Shown here: positions 7,525 through 13,552 of the stretch, one piece after another
How the letters are laid out: each line of letters opens with the position of its first letter
How positions within the stretch are numbered: position 1 is the stretch's first letter
Assembly (NCBI GenBank): GCA_944363655.1
Contig: CALVUU010000056.1
Coordinates: 1-13,552, forward strand
Origin: an uncultured Bacilli bacterium
GTDB lineage: Bacteria > Bacillota_I > Bacilli_A > RF39 > UBA660
Direction: 5' to 3'
DNA: 13,552 bases
The notes under the pieces: model-generated
What the model was told of the DNA's origin: nothing
Database searches by the model: none
What the model saw: the letters and a program-made list of their open reading frames with translations, nothing else
Made by a program: the position numbers and the translations under genes

Positions 7525-8520
7525 TTGAAAAGGAAAATTATTATAATTTTAATTACTTTAATAGTTTTAGTTGGTGTATCATTAATATTAATAAAAGTTT
7601 TTGATAAAAAAGAGGAATCATCTCTTACTAAAGTTCGTCTTGCAGAAGTTACTCATAGTTCATTTTATGCTCCTTTATATGTAGCAATAGAAAATGGTTA
7701 CTTTGAGGAAGAAGGAATAGATTTAGAACTTATTTTAACTCCAGGTGCTGATAAAGTAAGTGCAGCAGTCTTATCTGGTGATGTTGAAATTGGTTTTGCT
7801 GGTGCAGAATCAGCAATATATGTATATGATCAAAAAGAAAGTGATTATTTACGCATATTTTCAGGATTAACTAAAAGAGATGGTCAATTCATTGTAGCCA
7901 GGGATAATTACGATAACTTCTCTTTAGAAGATTTATATGGTAAAGAAATACTAGTAGGTAGATCTACTGGCATGCCGGCTTTAAATTTCTTAAATGGGCT
8001 AAAAAAAATGGGCATAGATATCGATAAAATAAATATTAATTATTCAGTAGAATTTGCAGCGTTATCAGGAACGTTCATCGGAGGAACTGGAGATTTTGTC
8101 AATTTGTTTGAACCAAACGCCACATCACTTGAAGAAAATGGTTATGGTCAAGTAGTTGCTAGTGTTGGTGAAATGAGTGGAGAAGTTCCTTATACAGCAT
8201 TTTATGCTCGTAAAAGTTATATTGAAGAACAACCAAAGATAATCGAGGGCTTCACTAATGCAATAGCCAAAGCCATAACATACACATTAGAAAATGATGC
8301 TATAACTGTTGCCAAAAACATTATAGATCAATTTCCAGATACGGATATTAATGAACTTGCTATGATGATTGATCGTTATAAAGAATATGATTGTTGGCTA
8401 GAAAACCCATTTGTTAGTGAAGAATTATTTACTAATTTAGAAGATTTTTTAATAGACTTTGATCTTTTAAATGACTATGTTCCTTATAAAGAGCTAGTAA
8501 ATAATTTCTATGAAGAATAA
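7525..8520 (+). CDS. ABC importer solute-binding protein, NMT1/SsuA type
   Basis: The 331-residue protein is a periplasmic-binding-protein-type receptor of the NMT1/THI5/SsuA group, whose members capture thiamine precursors, sulfonates, nitrate or taurine. Typical features are FYAPLYVAIENGYFEEEGID (about 47-66), LSGDVEIGFAGAESA (about 84-98) and the late segment PYTAFYARKSY near 227-237. The start is TTG with AAGGAGG 7 bases upstream. Residues 5-24 form a hydrophobic helix, but no Cys occurs near it, so the lipobox usual for Gram-positive binding proteins is missing; the protein is probably membrane-anchored by an uncleaved helix. It overlaps the ATPase gene by 11 bp. YtlA of Bacillus subtilis is a plausible relative. 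The substrate is not assignable, and no TPP riboswitch precedes the operon. Confidence 0.85.
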   Translation: MKRKIIIILITLIVLVGVSLILIKVFDKKEESSLTKVRLAEVTHSSFYAPLYVAIENGYFEEEGIDLELILTPGADKVSAAVLSGDVEIGFAGAESAIYVYDQKESDYLRIFSGLTKRDGQFIVARDNYDNFSLEDLYGKEILVGRSTGMPALNFLNGLKKMGIDIDKININYSVEFAALSGTFIGGTGDFVNLFEPNATSLEENGYGQVVASVGEMSGEVPYTAFYARKSYIEEQPKIIEGFTNAIAKAITYTLENDAITVAKNIIDQFPDTDINELAMMIDRYKEYDCWLENPFVSEELFTNLEDFLIDFDLLNDYVPYKELVNNFYEE

Positions 8521-9256
8521 ATTACTTGAAGTTATTAATTTAAGTAAAGATTATCATACTAAAATGGGTGAAGTAAAAGCTATTAACAATATATCATTTG
8601 ATGTTTATGAAGGGGAATTTCTCTGTATTATTGGTCCTTCTGGATGTGGTAAATCAACCATATTAAATATACTAGCAAATCTTGATACTAAAAGTAAAGG
8701 AAGTATAATTCAAAACAAAAAATTAAAAGTAGGATATATGTTACAAGAAGATGCTTTATTTCCTTGGTTAAATATTTTAGATAATGCTCTTTTAGGATTA
8801 AATATAAGACGTGAGCTTACAGCTGATAATATAGCTTATACTAAATATTTATTAGAAAAATATGGACTTAAGGATTTTTTAGAAAAATATCCCCATCAAC
8901 TATCCGGAGGAATGCGTCAGCGAGTAGCTTTAATTAGAACTCTTGCTACTAAACCTGATATTTTACTTTTGGATGAACCATTTTCAGCCTTAGATTATGT
9001 ATCACGTCTTTCTGTTAGTGAAGATGTTGCTAATATAATAAAAAGTGAACATAAAACAGTTATTATGATTACTCATGATATTTCTGAGGCTTTAAGTCTA
9101 GCAGATCGCATCATCGTTTTATCTAAAAGACCATCAGTAATTAAAAATATTTATAAAATAAATATAAGTGGTAATACTCCAATGGAAAGAAGAAAAGCTA
9201 AAAACTTTGGAGAATACTATAATAAATTATGGAAGGACTTAGATAAAAATGTCTGA
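8510..9256 (+). CDS. ABC importer ATPase, SsuB/TauB type
   Basis: The 248-residue nucleotide-binding subunit has Walker A GPSGCGKST (42-50), a Q-loop at Q79 in YMLQEDALFPW, the signature LSGGM (131-135), Walker B ILLLDEP (151-157), a D-loop SALD (159-162) and the switch His189 in MITHD. The ALFPW segment after the Q-loop is characteristic of nitrate/sulfonate/taurine-type ATPases. It powers import through the permease encoded next. The ATG at 8510 lies inside the end of the solute-binding gene, with only a weak AAAGAG upstream, so translation is probably coupled. The gene ends in TGA, overlapping the permease start by 8 bp. Confidence 0.95.
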   Translation: MKNKLLEVINLSKDYHTKMGEVKAINNISFDVYEGEFLCIIGPSGCGKSTILNILANLDTKSKGSIIQNKKLKVGYMLQEDALFPWLNILDNALLGLNIRRELTADNIAYTKYLLEKYGLKDFLEKYPHQLSGGMRQRVALIRTLATKPDILLLDEPFSALDYVSRLSVSEDVANIIKSEHKTVIMITHDISEALSLADRIIVLSKRPSVIKNIYKINISGNTPMERRKAKNFGEYYNKLWKDLDKNV

Positions 9257-10037
9257 TGCCCAAAGAAAATTTTTAAAAAAATTAAGACTACGTAAATACT
9301 TTGTAATTGCTTGTCAAATATTAATAGTTGTTGGTTTTTTCAGTTTATGGGAAGTCTTAGCAAATAAAAATATTATTAATACATTTGTCTTTTCAAAACC
9401 TAGTGAAATAATTAATACTATTTTAGGACTTATTAATGATAACAATTTATTTAATCACATATTCACCACCCTAAATGAAGTATTAATTGCATTTATTTTA
9501 GGAATATTACTAGGATTTATTATTGCTATAATTCTTTATGAAATACCAATTTTAGCTCAAATAATTGATCCTTTTTTGACAATGATTAATTCACTACCTA
9601 AAGTTGCTTTAGGTCCCCTTATTATTATAATTGCTGGTGCCAATATAAAAAGTATTATTGTTATGGCTTTACTTATAAATTTAATTGTTAGTATAATTAC
9701 TATTTATAATGGTTTTTTAAATATTGATGATAAAAAAATAAAATTAATAAAATCATTTGGAGCAACTAAATTACAAATATTATTTAAATTAGTTATACCA
9801 AGTTCATATAAGACAATAATATCTAGTTTAAAACTTAATATTTCTATGAGTCTAATCGGAGTTATAATGGGAGAATTTTTAGTTAGTAAAGCAGGAATAG
9901 GTTATTTAATTATATATGGTACTCAAGTTTTTAATTTAAGTTTAGTTATGGCTGGTATTTTAATACTTGTTATTATATCTTATATCCTTTATAAAATTAT
10001 TACTTTTATTGAAAATAAGTTAATAAAAAAATTCTAG
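9249..10037 (+). CDS. ABC importer permease, SsuC/ThiX type
   Basis: The 262-residue integral membrane subunit has helices at about 17-36, 76-97, 119-130, 133-153, 197-211 and 231-255. Between the fourth and fifth lies the EAA-type coupling loop, around SFGATKLQILFKLVIPSS (169-186), which contacts the ATPase. The ATG at 9249 lies within the last codons of the ATPase gene, so expression is translationally coupled. Length and layout match single-permease members of the BPD_transp_1 family, which act as homodimers. It completes a binding protein-ATPase-permease importer. The gene ends with TAG at 10035-10037, inside the left arm of its terminator. Confidence 0.93.
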   Translation: MSDAQRKFLKKLRLRKYFVIACQILIVVGFFSLWEVLANKNIINTFVFSKPSEIINTILGLINDNNLFNHIFTTLNEVLIAFILGILLGFIIAIILYEIPILAQIIDPFLTMINSLPKVALGPLIIIIAGANIKSIIVMALLINLIVSIITIYNGFLNIDDKKIKLIKSFGATKLQILFKLVIPSSYKTIISSLKLNISMSLIGVIMGEFLVSKAGIGYLIIYGTQVFNLSLVMAGILILVIISYILYKIITFIENKLIKKF

Positions 10038-10056
10038 GTTTAGCTAGAATTTTTTT
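10026..10056 (+). terminator. Intrinsic terminator of the ABC operon, containing the stop codon
   Basis: AAAAAATTCTAG (10026-10037) pairs with CTAGAATTTTTT (10044-10055) around the loop GTTTAG, giving 12 perfect pairs, and the T-run reaches 10056. The TAG stop (10035-10037) is the top of the left arm, so the last sense codons and stop are part of the hairpin. Confidence 0.9.
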
Positions 10057-10102
10057 GAGTAAAAGAAATTAGAGGAGCTACTCGTTTGTTTGTTTTGGAT
10101 TA

Positions 10103-10222
10103 TCATATTTTTTTAGTAATTATTTTTTCAATTTCATCAAGAATATTAATATTATCATTAACAATTAATAATTCATCAGGTTTTAGTTTGTATTTTTGTA
10201 AAACAAATTTATAAAAAGTATG
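10103..10222 (-). pseudogene. Remnant of a HAD-like hydrolase C-terminus
   Basis: Between in-frame stops (TAA at 10225-10223 and TGA at 10105-10103), the minus strand encodes 39 residues with no start codon or binding site. The sequence includes FYKFVLQKYKLKPDELLIVN and ends in a Lys-rich helix. The arrangement (helix, LKPDE, short hydrophobic strand, Asn-Asp) resembles the motif IV region of HAD-superfamily hydrolases, where LxPEEVLFIDD-type segments are usual. I read it as the tail of a deleted gene. Identity is tentative because of its length. Confidence 0.35.
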
Positions 10223-10225
10223 TTA

Positions 10226-10398
10226 ATTAATGAAATTTTTCTTATTTTATTGCTACACTATGTAAGTAATTGGACATATAATAGAAAGCGGGAAATGTAG
10301 CTACAATTATTGAAAAAATATGTAATGATTGTTAATTAAATTTAGAGAGTGACTTAATGATAAAAAGATAAGGAAAAGAGCTTAAAACATGTTATTCC
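10226..10398. other. Intergenic sequence without a supported gene
   Basis: No ORF with a binding site is present on either strand. A consensus TATAAT (10277-10282) has no acceptable -35 at 16-18 bases. GCTACA (10252-10257) is matched by TGTAGC (10296-10301), the latter being part of a 10-bp palindrome TGTAGCTACA (10296-10305). These may be parts of an old mobile element end or operator, but nothing proves it. No terminator is seen for the minus-strand gene that ends at 10399. Confidence 0.4.
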
Positions 10399-11259
10399 CT
10401 AACCTTCATAGATGATATTTTTTATATTAAATCTTTCAGAATATATTCTTAATAAGTCATCAACCATAGATAAATATGATATATTAGCTAGCTCTAAATC
10501 AAAGTCATCAGAAATTAATCCATCATCTTTTAATTGTTTTGTTGACGAATATAATATGGGAACATCTTGAGAAAAGTCTGCAATTATTAATGCGCATCTC
10601 TCATATTTAAATTCATCTTCATAAGTGTTGCTTCTGCCACTAACAGAAGAAAAGAAACTAATATATTTTTCTAAATTAGTTCTTTTACTAGAGAATTTAA
10701 CTTTGTTTATTTTAGCGGCTGATTGCTCATATTCATAAACAGGTATTAAATATACTTCTCCTAATACAATGTCTTTATAAATCAAATGAAGATTCATAGC
10801 TTCTGCAAACGTTCTCTCGAACAATGTATCGGAATTTTTGGCTAAACTAGATAATTGACTTCTTACATTTATTACTAAGCTATTTGAGGTATATTCAAAC
10901 CCAAATAAATCCTCAATTCCTTCATGGGAAAGTGGCCCCCATGTAATTTCAGTTGGCTGAGGTTTAATATTTTTAGGAACAATAGTAATGTCTTGATTTT
11001 TTTGCTTGAGGAATCCTGCTAATTTAATTTCGGGCTTAGACATTCCATAAGGAGGATATATATTTCTTGGATTTATACCATGTTGAATTAAATCATATTT
11101 AACAGTTTCATGTAGATAACCAATTAGTCTTGATGATCTAATAAAACTTTCTTTTGCCAACAAACCATTTTGAAATGACTTATTACCATTTTTACTAGTA
11201 GTAATACATAATTCGATTTCCTCTTTTATTTTTTTTAAGCACTCATAGATATTCAACAT
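10399..11259 (-). CDS. Putative Type II restriction endonuclease
   Basis: The protein has 286 residues from the preferred ATG (11259), or 288 from GTG 11265. The GTG shares a base with AAAGGAAG (11272-11265), whereas the ATG has a normal 5-base spacing. It is soluble, with no signal or membrane segment. Recognisable stretches are KPEIKLAGFLKQKNQDI (about 76-92 in this numbering), an RSQLSSLAKNSDTLFERTFAEA core (about 133-154) and VLGEVYLIPVYEY (about 165-177). Acidic residues beside a beta strand there would suit a PD-(D/E)XK active site, but I cannot assign the catalytic set. The main argument is context: it is divergent from an adenine methyltransferase, 227 bp away. The family and cut site are unknown. 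It could also be another restriction-associated protein. Confidence 0.6.
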   Translation of the reverse strand: MLNIYECLKKIKEEIELCITTSKNGNKSFQNGLLAKESFIRSSRLIGYLHETVKYDLIQHGINPRNIYPPYGMSKPEIKLAGFLKQKNQDITIVPKNIKPQPTEITWGPLSHEGIEDLFGFEYTSNSLVINVRSQLSSLAKNSDTLFERTFAEAMNLHLIYKDIVLGEVYLIPVYEYEQSAAKINKVKFSSKRTNLEKYISFFSSVSGRSNTYEDEFKYERCALIIADFSQDVPILYSSTKQLKDDGLISDDFDLELANISYLSMVDDLLRIYSERFNIKNIIYEG

Positions 11260-11383
11260 TATCACTTCCTTTAATCAAAAATAAATAGTATCATTTTTTC
11301 CATTGCTCTAAAACATAATATTTTATTTAACTCTTTCCCACTCAGCTAAAATTATTGTACTAAAATTTTAATAAGAAGTCTAT

Positions 11384-11392
11384 ATTATAGCA
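11384..11392 (-). promoter_or_regulatory. Extended -10 promoter for the putative restriction gene
   Basis: On the minus strand, TGCTATAAT (11392-11384) is a perfect TGn extended -10. The -35 region (TATGTT, 17 bases further) is poor, as is common for extended -10 promoters. It gives a leader of about 118 bases before the ATG at 11259. The -10 lies in an 11-base palindrome, CTATA-T-TATAG (11380-11390), which could be an operator. Confidence 0.55.
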
Positions 11393-11456
11393 AAAAAGAG
11401 CAAATTAACATATTTTGAGGACTTTAATTATTTAGACTGTGAATTGTAACAAAATT

Positions 11457-11465
11457 TGATATAAT
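11457..11465 (+). promoter_or_regulatory. Extended -10 promoter for the DNA methyltransferase
   Basis: TGATATAAT (11457-11465) is a TGn extended -10, with a weak -35 (CTGTGA, 11437-11442) 17 bases upstream. Transcription would start near 11472, at the GGTGGTGA binding site (11472-11479), which stands 7 bases before the ATG. The methyltransferase leader is therefore very short, in contrast to the long leader of the divergent gene. Confidence 0.6.
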
Positions 11466-11486
11466 ATTTACGGTGGTGATAAAACA

Positions 11487-13286
11487 ATGAATAATGTTAT
11501 AACTAATTTACTAAAAAATTATTCAATGGAAATAATAGAAAATTCTACCATTAAATTATTTTTAGACAGACATTATTTAGGTTTTGTCTCTGCCAATAAA
11601 TTAATAAATGCTAGAATACAAAATATAGATAATGATTGTTATGAATATATATCAAAAAATATAAATTTGGATTCCCTTGAAAAAGTAAATGCTTTTTTTG
11701 AATCGTTATTATCAGAAAATGAAAAAAATGAAAATGGAATTGTATTTACCCCGAAGTATATATGTGATTATATTGTTAAAAATACTATAAAAAAGTTTGA
11801 TTGTAATACAAAAATAATAGATCCATCTTGTGGATGTGGTATTTTTATTATTTCATTATTAGATTATTTGAAACGCAAATCTAATAAAAAAATAATAGAA
11901 CTGATTGAAGAAAATATATATGGAATAGATATTAGAAAAGACAATATTGAGAGAACAAAAATTGTATTAACGCTTTATGCTATTATGAATGGTGAAGATA
12001 AGGAAGATATAAATTTTAATTTTATAGAAGCTGATTCATTATTTACAGATTGGAATTTATTATTTAAGGAAAATAAATTTGATTATATAATAGGTAATCC
12101 TCCTTATATAAATAATCACGATTTAAAACCGGACTATATCAAAAAGTTATTAGTGAATTTTCAAACAACAACTGAGGGTACTTTTAATATCTTTTATGCA
12201 TTTATAGAGCAAAGCATGAAATATTTAAAAAAAGATGGAAAATTGGGGTACATAGTTCCCAATAATTTTATTCATATACAATCAGCTAAACCATTAAGAA
12301 AATTTATTAAAGATAATAAATATTTAAACAGAATAATAGATTTTAAAGATAATACTATATTTTATCCAACATTGACATATAATTGTATTTTGTTTTTATC
12401 AAACAATAATAATTCGTTTTCGTTTGCAAAAATTGAAAAAAAATCAAATATAAGAGATGTTTTAAAAAAAATAGATTTTAAAACTAATAAATCTTCCAGC
12501 CTAAAAGATGATGGTTGGGAATTAGTTGATGAGAAAGTTAAATATAACATTTCAAAAATAGAAAGTTTTGATTTTAAATTAGATAAATATATTAAAGTAG
12601 GTATAGCAACATTAAGAGATAAAGTATATATAATAGATGATTATGACGATAAAAAACAAATGTATTATAAAATAATTAATAACAAAAAATATTATATTGA
12701 AAACGATTTAATTTTTCCATATGTTAAAGTTTCAAAATATAAAACTGAAAAGGACTTAAAACATATAATTTTTCCTTATCATTTAATTGGCAATAATGCC
12801 ATTTTAATTGATTATGATGAAATGAAAAATAAATATCCTAATGCATTTAATTATTTTGAAAAACAAAGGGAAACATTAGAACAAAGAGATATTGATAATA
12901 AAAAAGAAGAATGGTATCAATATGGCAGAACACAAGGGCTAAATTTATGGGAAGATAAAATTTTATTTTCAACATTTAATGAAAATCCCAACTTCTTTAA
13001 ATGTAATTCCAAATATATATTATTTTCAAATGGATATTGTATAATGCCAAATAAATATAATGTTGATATATTACTAAAAGTTTTAAATTCAAATATAATG
13101 AAATATTACATTGATAATACAAGTTATAGTATCTCGGGTAATTTTAAATGTTATCAGAAAAAATATATAAGAAATTTTTCAATTCCAAATTTTAATAAAG
13201 ATGAAATAGAATATTTGAACAATACGACAAGTAAAATTGAGATAGAAAAATTTTTAATTGAAAAATATGGATTAGTTGACTTTTAA
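11487..13286 (+). CDS. Type II adenine-N6 DNA methyltransferase, TaqI/Eco57I-like
   Basis: The 599-residue enzyme transfers methyl from S-adenosylmethionine to N6 of adenine in DNA. The motif order is that of the gamma class: motif X FTPKYICDYI (88-97), motif I DPSCGCGIF (112-120), motif II YGIDI (145-149) and catalytic motif IV NPPY (204-207), then VPNNFIHIQSAKPLRKFI (about 259-276). Residues of about 370-590 form a target-recognition region like the TaqI C-terminal domain, with YGRTQGLNLW near 475. It contains no nuclease motif, so it is not an obvious single-chain Type IIG enzyme. It probably protects the host from the divergent putative endonuclease by methylating the same site, which cannot be read from sequence. 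The gene is visibly more AT-rich than the ABC and surface-protein genes, consistent with acquisition by transfer. Confidence 0.9.
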   Translation: MNNVITNLLKNYSMEIIENSTIKLFLDRHYLGFVSANKLINARIQNIDNDCYEYISKNINLDSLEKVNAFFESLLSENEKNENGIVFTPKYICDYIVKNTIKKFDCNTKIIDPSCGCGIFIISLLDYLKRKSNKKIIELIEENIYGIDIRKDNIERTKIVLTLYAIMNGEDKEDINFNFIEADSLFTDWNLLFKENKFDYIIGNPPYINNHDLKPDYIKKLLVNFQTTTEGTFNIFYAFIEQSMKYLKKDGKLGYIVPNNFIHIQSAKPLRKFIKDNKYLNRIIDFKDNTIFYPTLTYNCILFLSNNNNSFSFAKIEKKSNIRDVLKKIDFKTNKSSSLKDDGWELVDEKVKYNISKIESFDFKLDKYIKVGIATLRDKVYIIDDYDDKKQMYYKIINNKKYYIENDLIFPYVKVSKYKTEKDLKHIIFPYHLIGNNAILIDYDEMKNKYPNAFNYFEKQRETLEQRDIDNKKEEWYQYGRTQGLNLWEDKILFSTFNENPNFFKCNSKYILFSNGYCIMPNKYNVDILLKVLNSNIMKYYIDNTSYSISGNFKCYQKKYIRNFSIPNFNKDEIEYLNNTTSKIEIEKFLIEKYGLVDF

Positions 13287-13331
13287 AATATATTAGTGAA
13301 ATAAAAGAAAATATAACAATAGAAGTAAAAT

Positions 13332-13377
13332 AAAATATCGCAATCACTTTGTAAAGAAAAAGTAATTGCGATATTTT
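13332..13377. terminator. Long hairpin after the methyltransferase, likely a terminator
   Basis: AAAATATCGCAAT (13332-13344) pairs perfectly with ATTGCGATATTTT (13365-13377). After one C-A mismatch, ACTTT (13346-13350) pairs with AAAGT (13359-13363), leaving the loop GTAAAGAA. U residues are only those ending the stem (four), so it is less typical than the other terminators here, but it is symmetric and could act on both strands. Confidence 0.6.
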
Positions 13378-13398
13378 GCGTTCACCCTAAAAATGATA

Positions 13399-13427
13399 TT
13401 TACATTTTAATTTTTCTTTGTTATAAT
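13399..13427 (+). promoter_or_regulatory. Strong sigma-A-type promoter near the 3' edge
   Basis: TTTACA (13399-13404) and TATAAT (13422-13427) are separated by exactly 17 bases, and TGT directly before the -10 (13419-13421) adds the TGn extension. This is the best-formed promoter in the window, reading to the right, with a start near 13434. No protein-coding gene follows within the window. Confidence 0.7.
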
Positions 13428-13433
13428 CTCATC

Positions 13434-13552
13434 TTAAACACTTTTTTTAAAAAAAGCCTTATTTTATCTAGGTTTATGGCATGAAAAAAATGCGTACATT
13501 TTTTATAAATTGACGCTTTAAAAAAATTTTTTTAATTATGCCTTTAAAATAA
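13434..13552 (+). other. AT-rich leader or candidate non-coding RNA, cut by the window edge
   Basis: This is the stretch downstream of the promoter at 13399-13427. It contains only a 10-codon ORF (ATG 13481, MKKMRTFFIN) with a poor binding site. It holds several inverted repeats: TTTTTTTAAAAAAA (13442-13455), AAAAAATG/CATTTTTT (13485-13492 with 13497-13504, loop CGTA), an A7T7 run near 13520-13533, and GGCAT (13478-13482) matching ATGCC (13538-13542), which would enclose the two inner repeats. It could be a small RNA, the leader of a gene beyond the edge, or plain AT-rich spacer. No known RNA family is recognised. Confidence 0.35.

Noticed and set aside
12362..12550. 62-codon minus-strand ORF inside the methyltransferase
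   Set aside because: Antisense shadow with no start signals; the plus-strand gene is intact across it.

Overview
The window looks like a chromosomal segment of a low-GC, Gram-positive-type bacterium (Bacillota or a close relative). Evidence: strong AT bias, AAAGGAGG-type ribosome binding sites, GTG and TTG starts, short terminators with U-tracts, a sortase-type NPKTG anchor and collagen-like surface proteins. TGA works as a stop (it ends the ABC ATPase gene) and Trp is read from TGG, so the genetic code is standard. The species cannot be named from the sequence.

Positions 1-3900 are a surface-glycoprotein and remnant region. The 3' end of a collagen-like gene (Gly-X-Thr repeats, read in the frame that starts at base 3) is followed 9 bp later by a GT2-type glycosyltransferase with a TPR-like C-terminal half. 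The pair probably forms one operon, closed by a terminator whose loop contains the stop codon. Next come a small protein of unknown function, possibly a dead PD-(D/E)XK-type remnant, and a 5'-truncated FtsX-type ABC permease pseudogene. A shared bidirectional terminator separates these from a complete collagen-like gene on the minus strand. That gene has a Cys-rich N-terminus, an 18-residue repeat and a globular C-terminal domain like those of BclA.

Positions 3900-7470 hold, divergently, a 1139-residue cell-wall-anchored protein: signal sequence, one N-terminal beta-rich domain, eight DUF11-type repeats and NPKTG-TM-Lys tail. No sortase gene is in the window.

Positions 7490-10056 are a three-gene ABC importer operon of the SsuABC/ThiXYZ/YtlACD type. 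The genes overlap (11 and 8 bp), which implies translational coupling. The solute-binding protein has a membrane anchor and no lipobox. A terminator containing the stop codon closes the operon. The substrate cannot be fixed from sequence.

Positions 10057-10398 are a gene-poor gap with a 39-codon remnant of a HAD-like C-terminus. Positions 10399-13286 hold a probable Type II restriction-modification pair: a minus-strand protein read as a restriction endonuclease, divergent from a gamma-class (TaqI/Eco57I-like) adenine-N6 DNA methyltransferase. Each has an extended -10 promoter in the 221-bp gap between them. The methyltransferase is followed by a long hairpin, then a very good sigma-A-type promoter that leads into AT-rich, hairpin-rich sequence without a convincing ORF and runs off the window.

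I did not find a clear novel defence or mobile system. The best leads are the collagen/glycosyltransferase operon, the divergent restriction-modification pair, the orphan promoter at the 3' edge, and the odd start region of the complete collagen-like gene.
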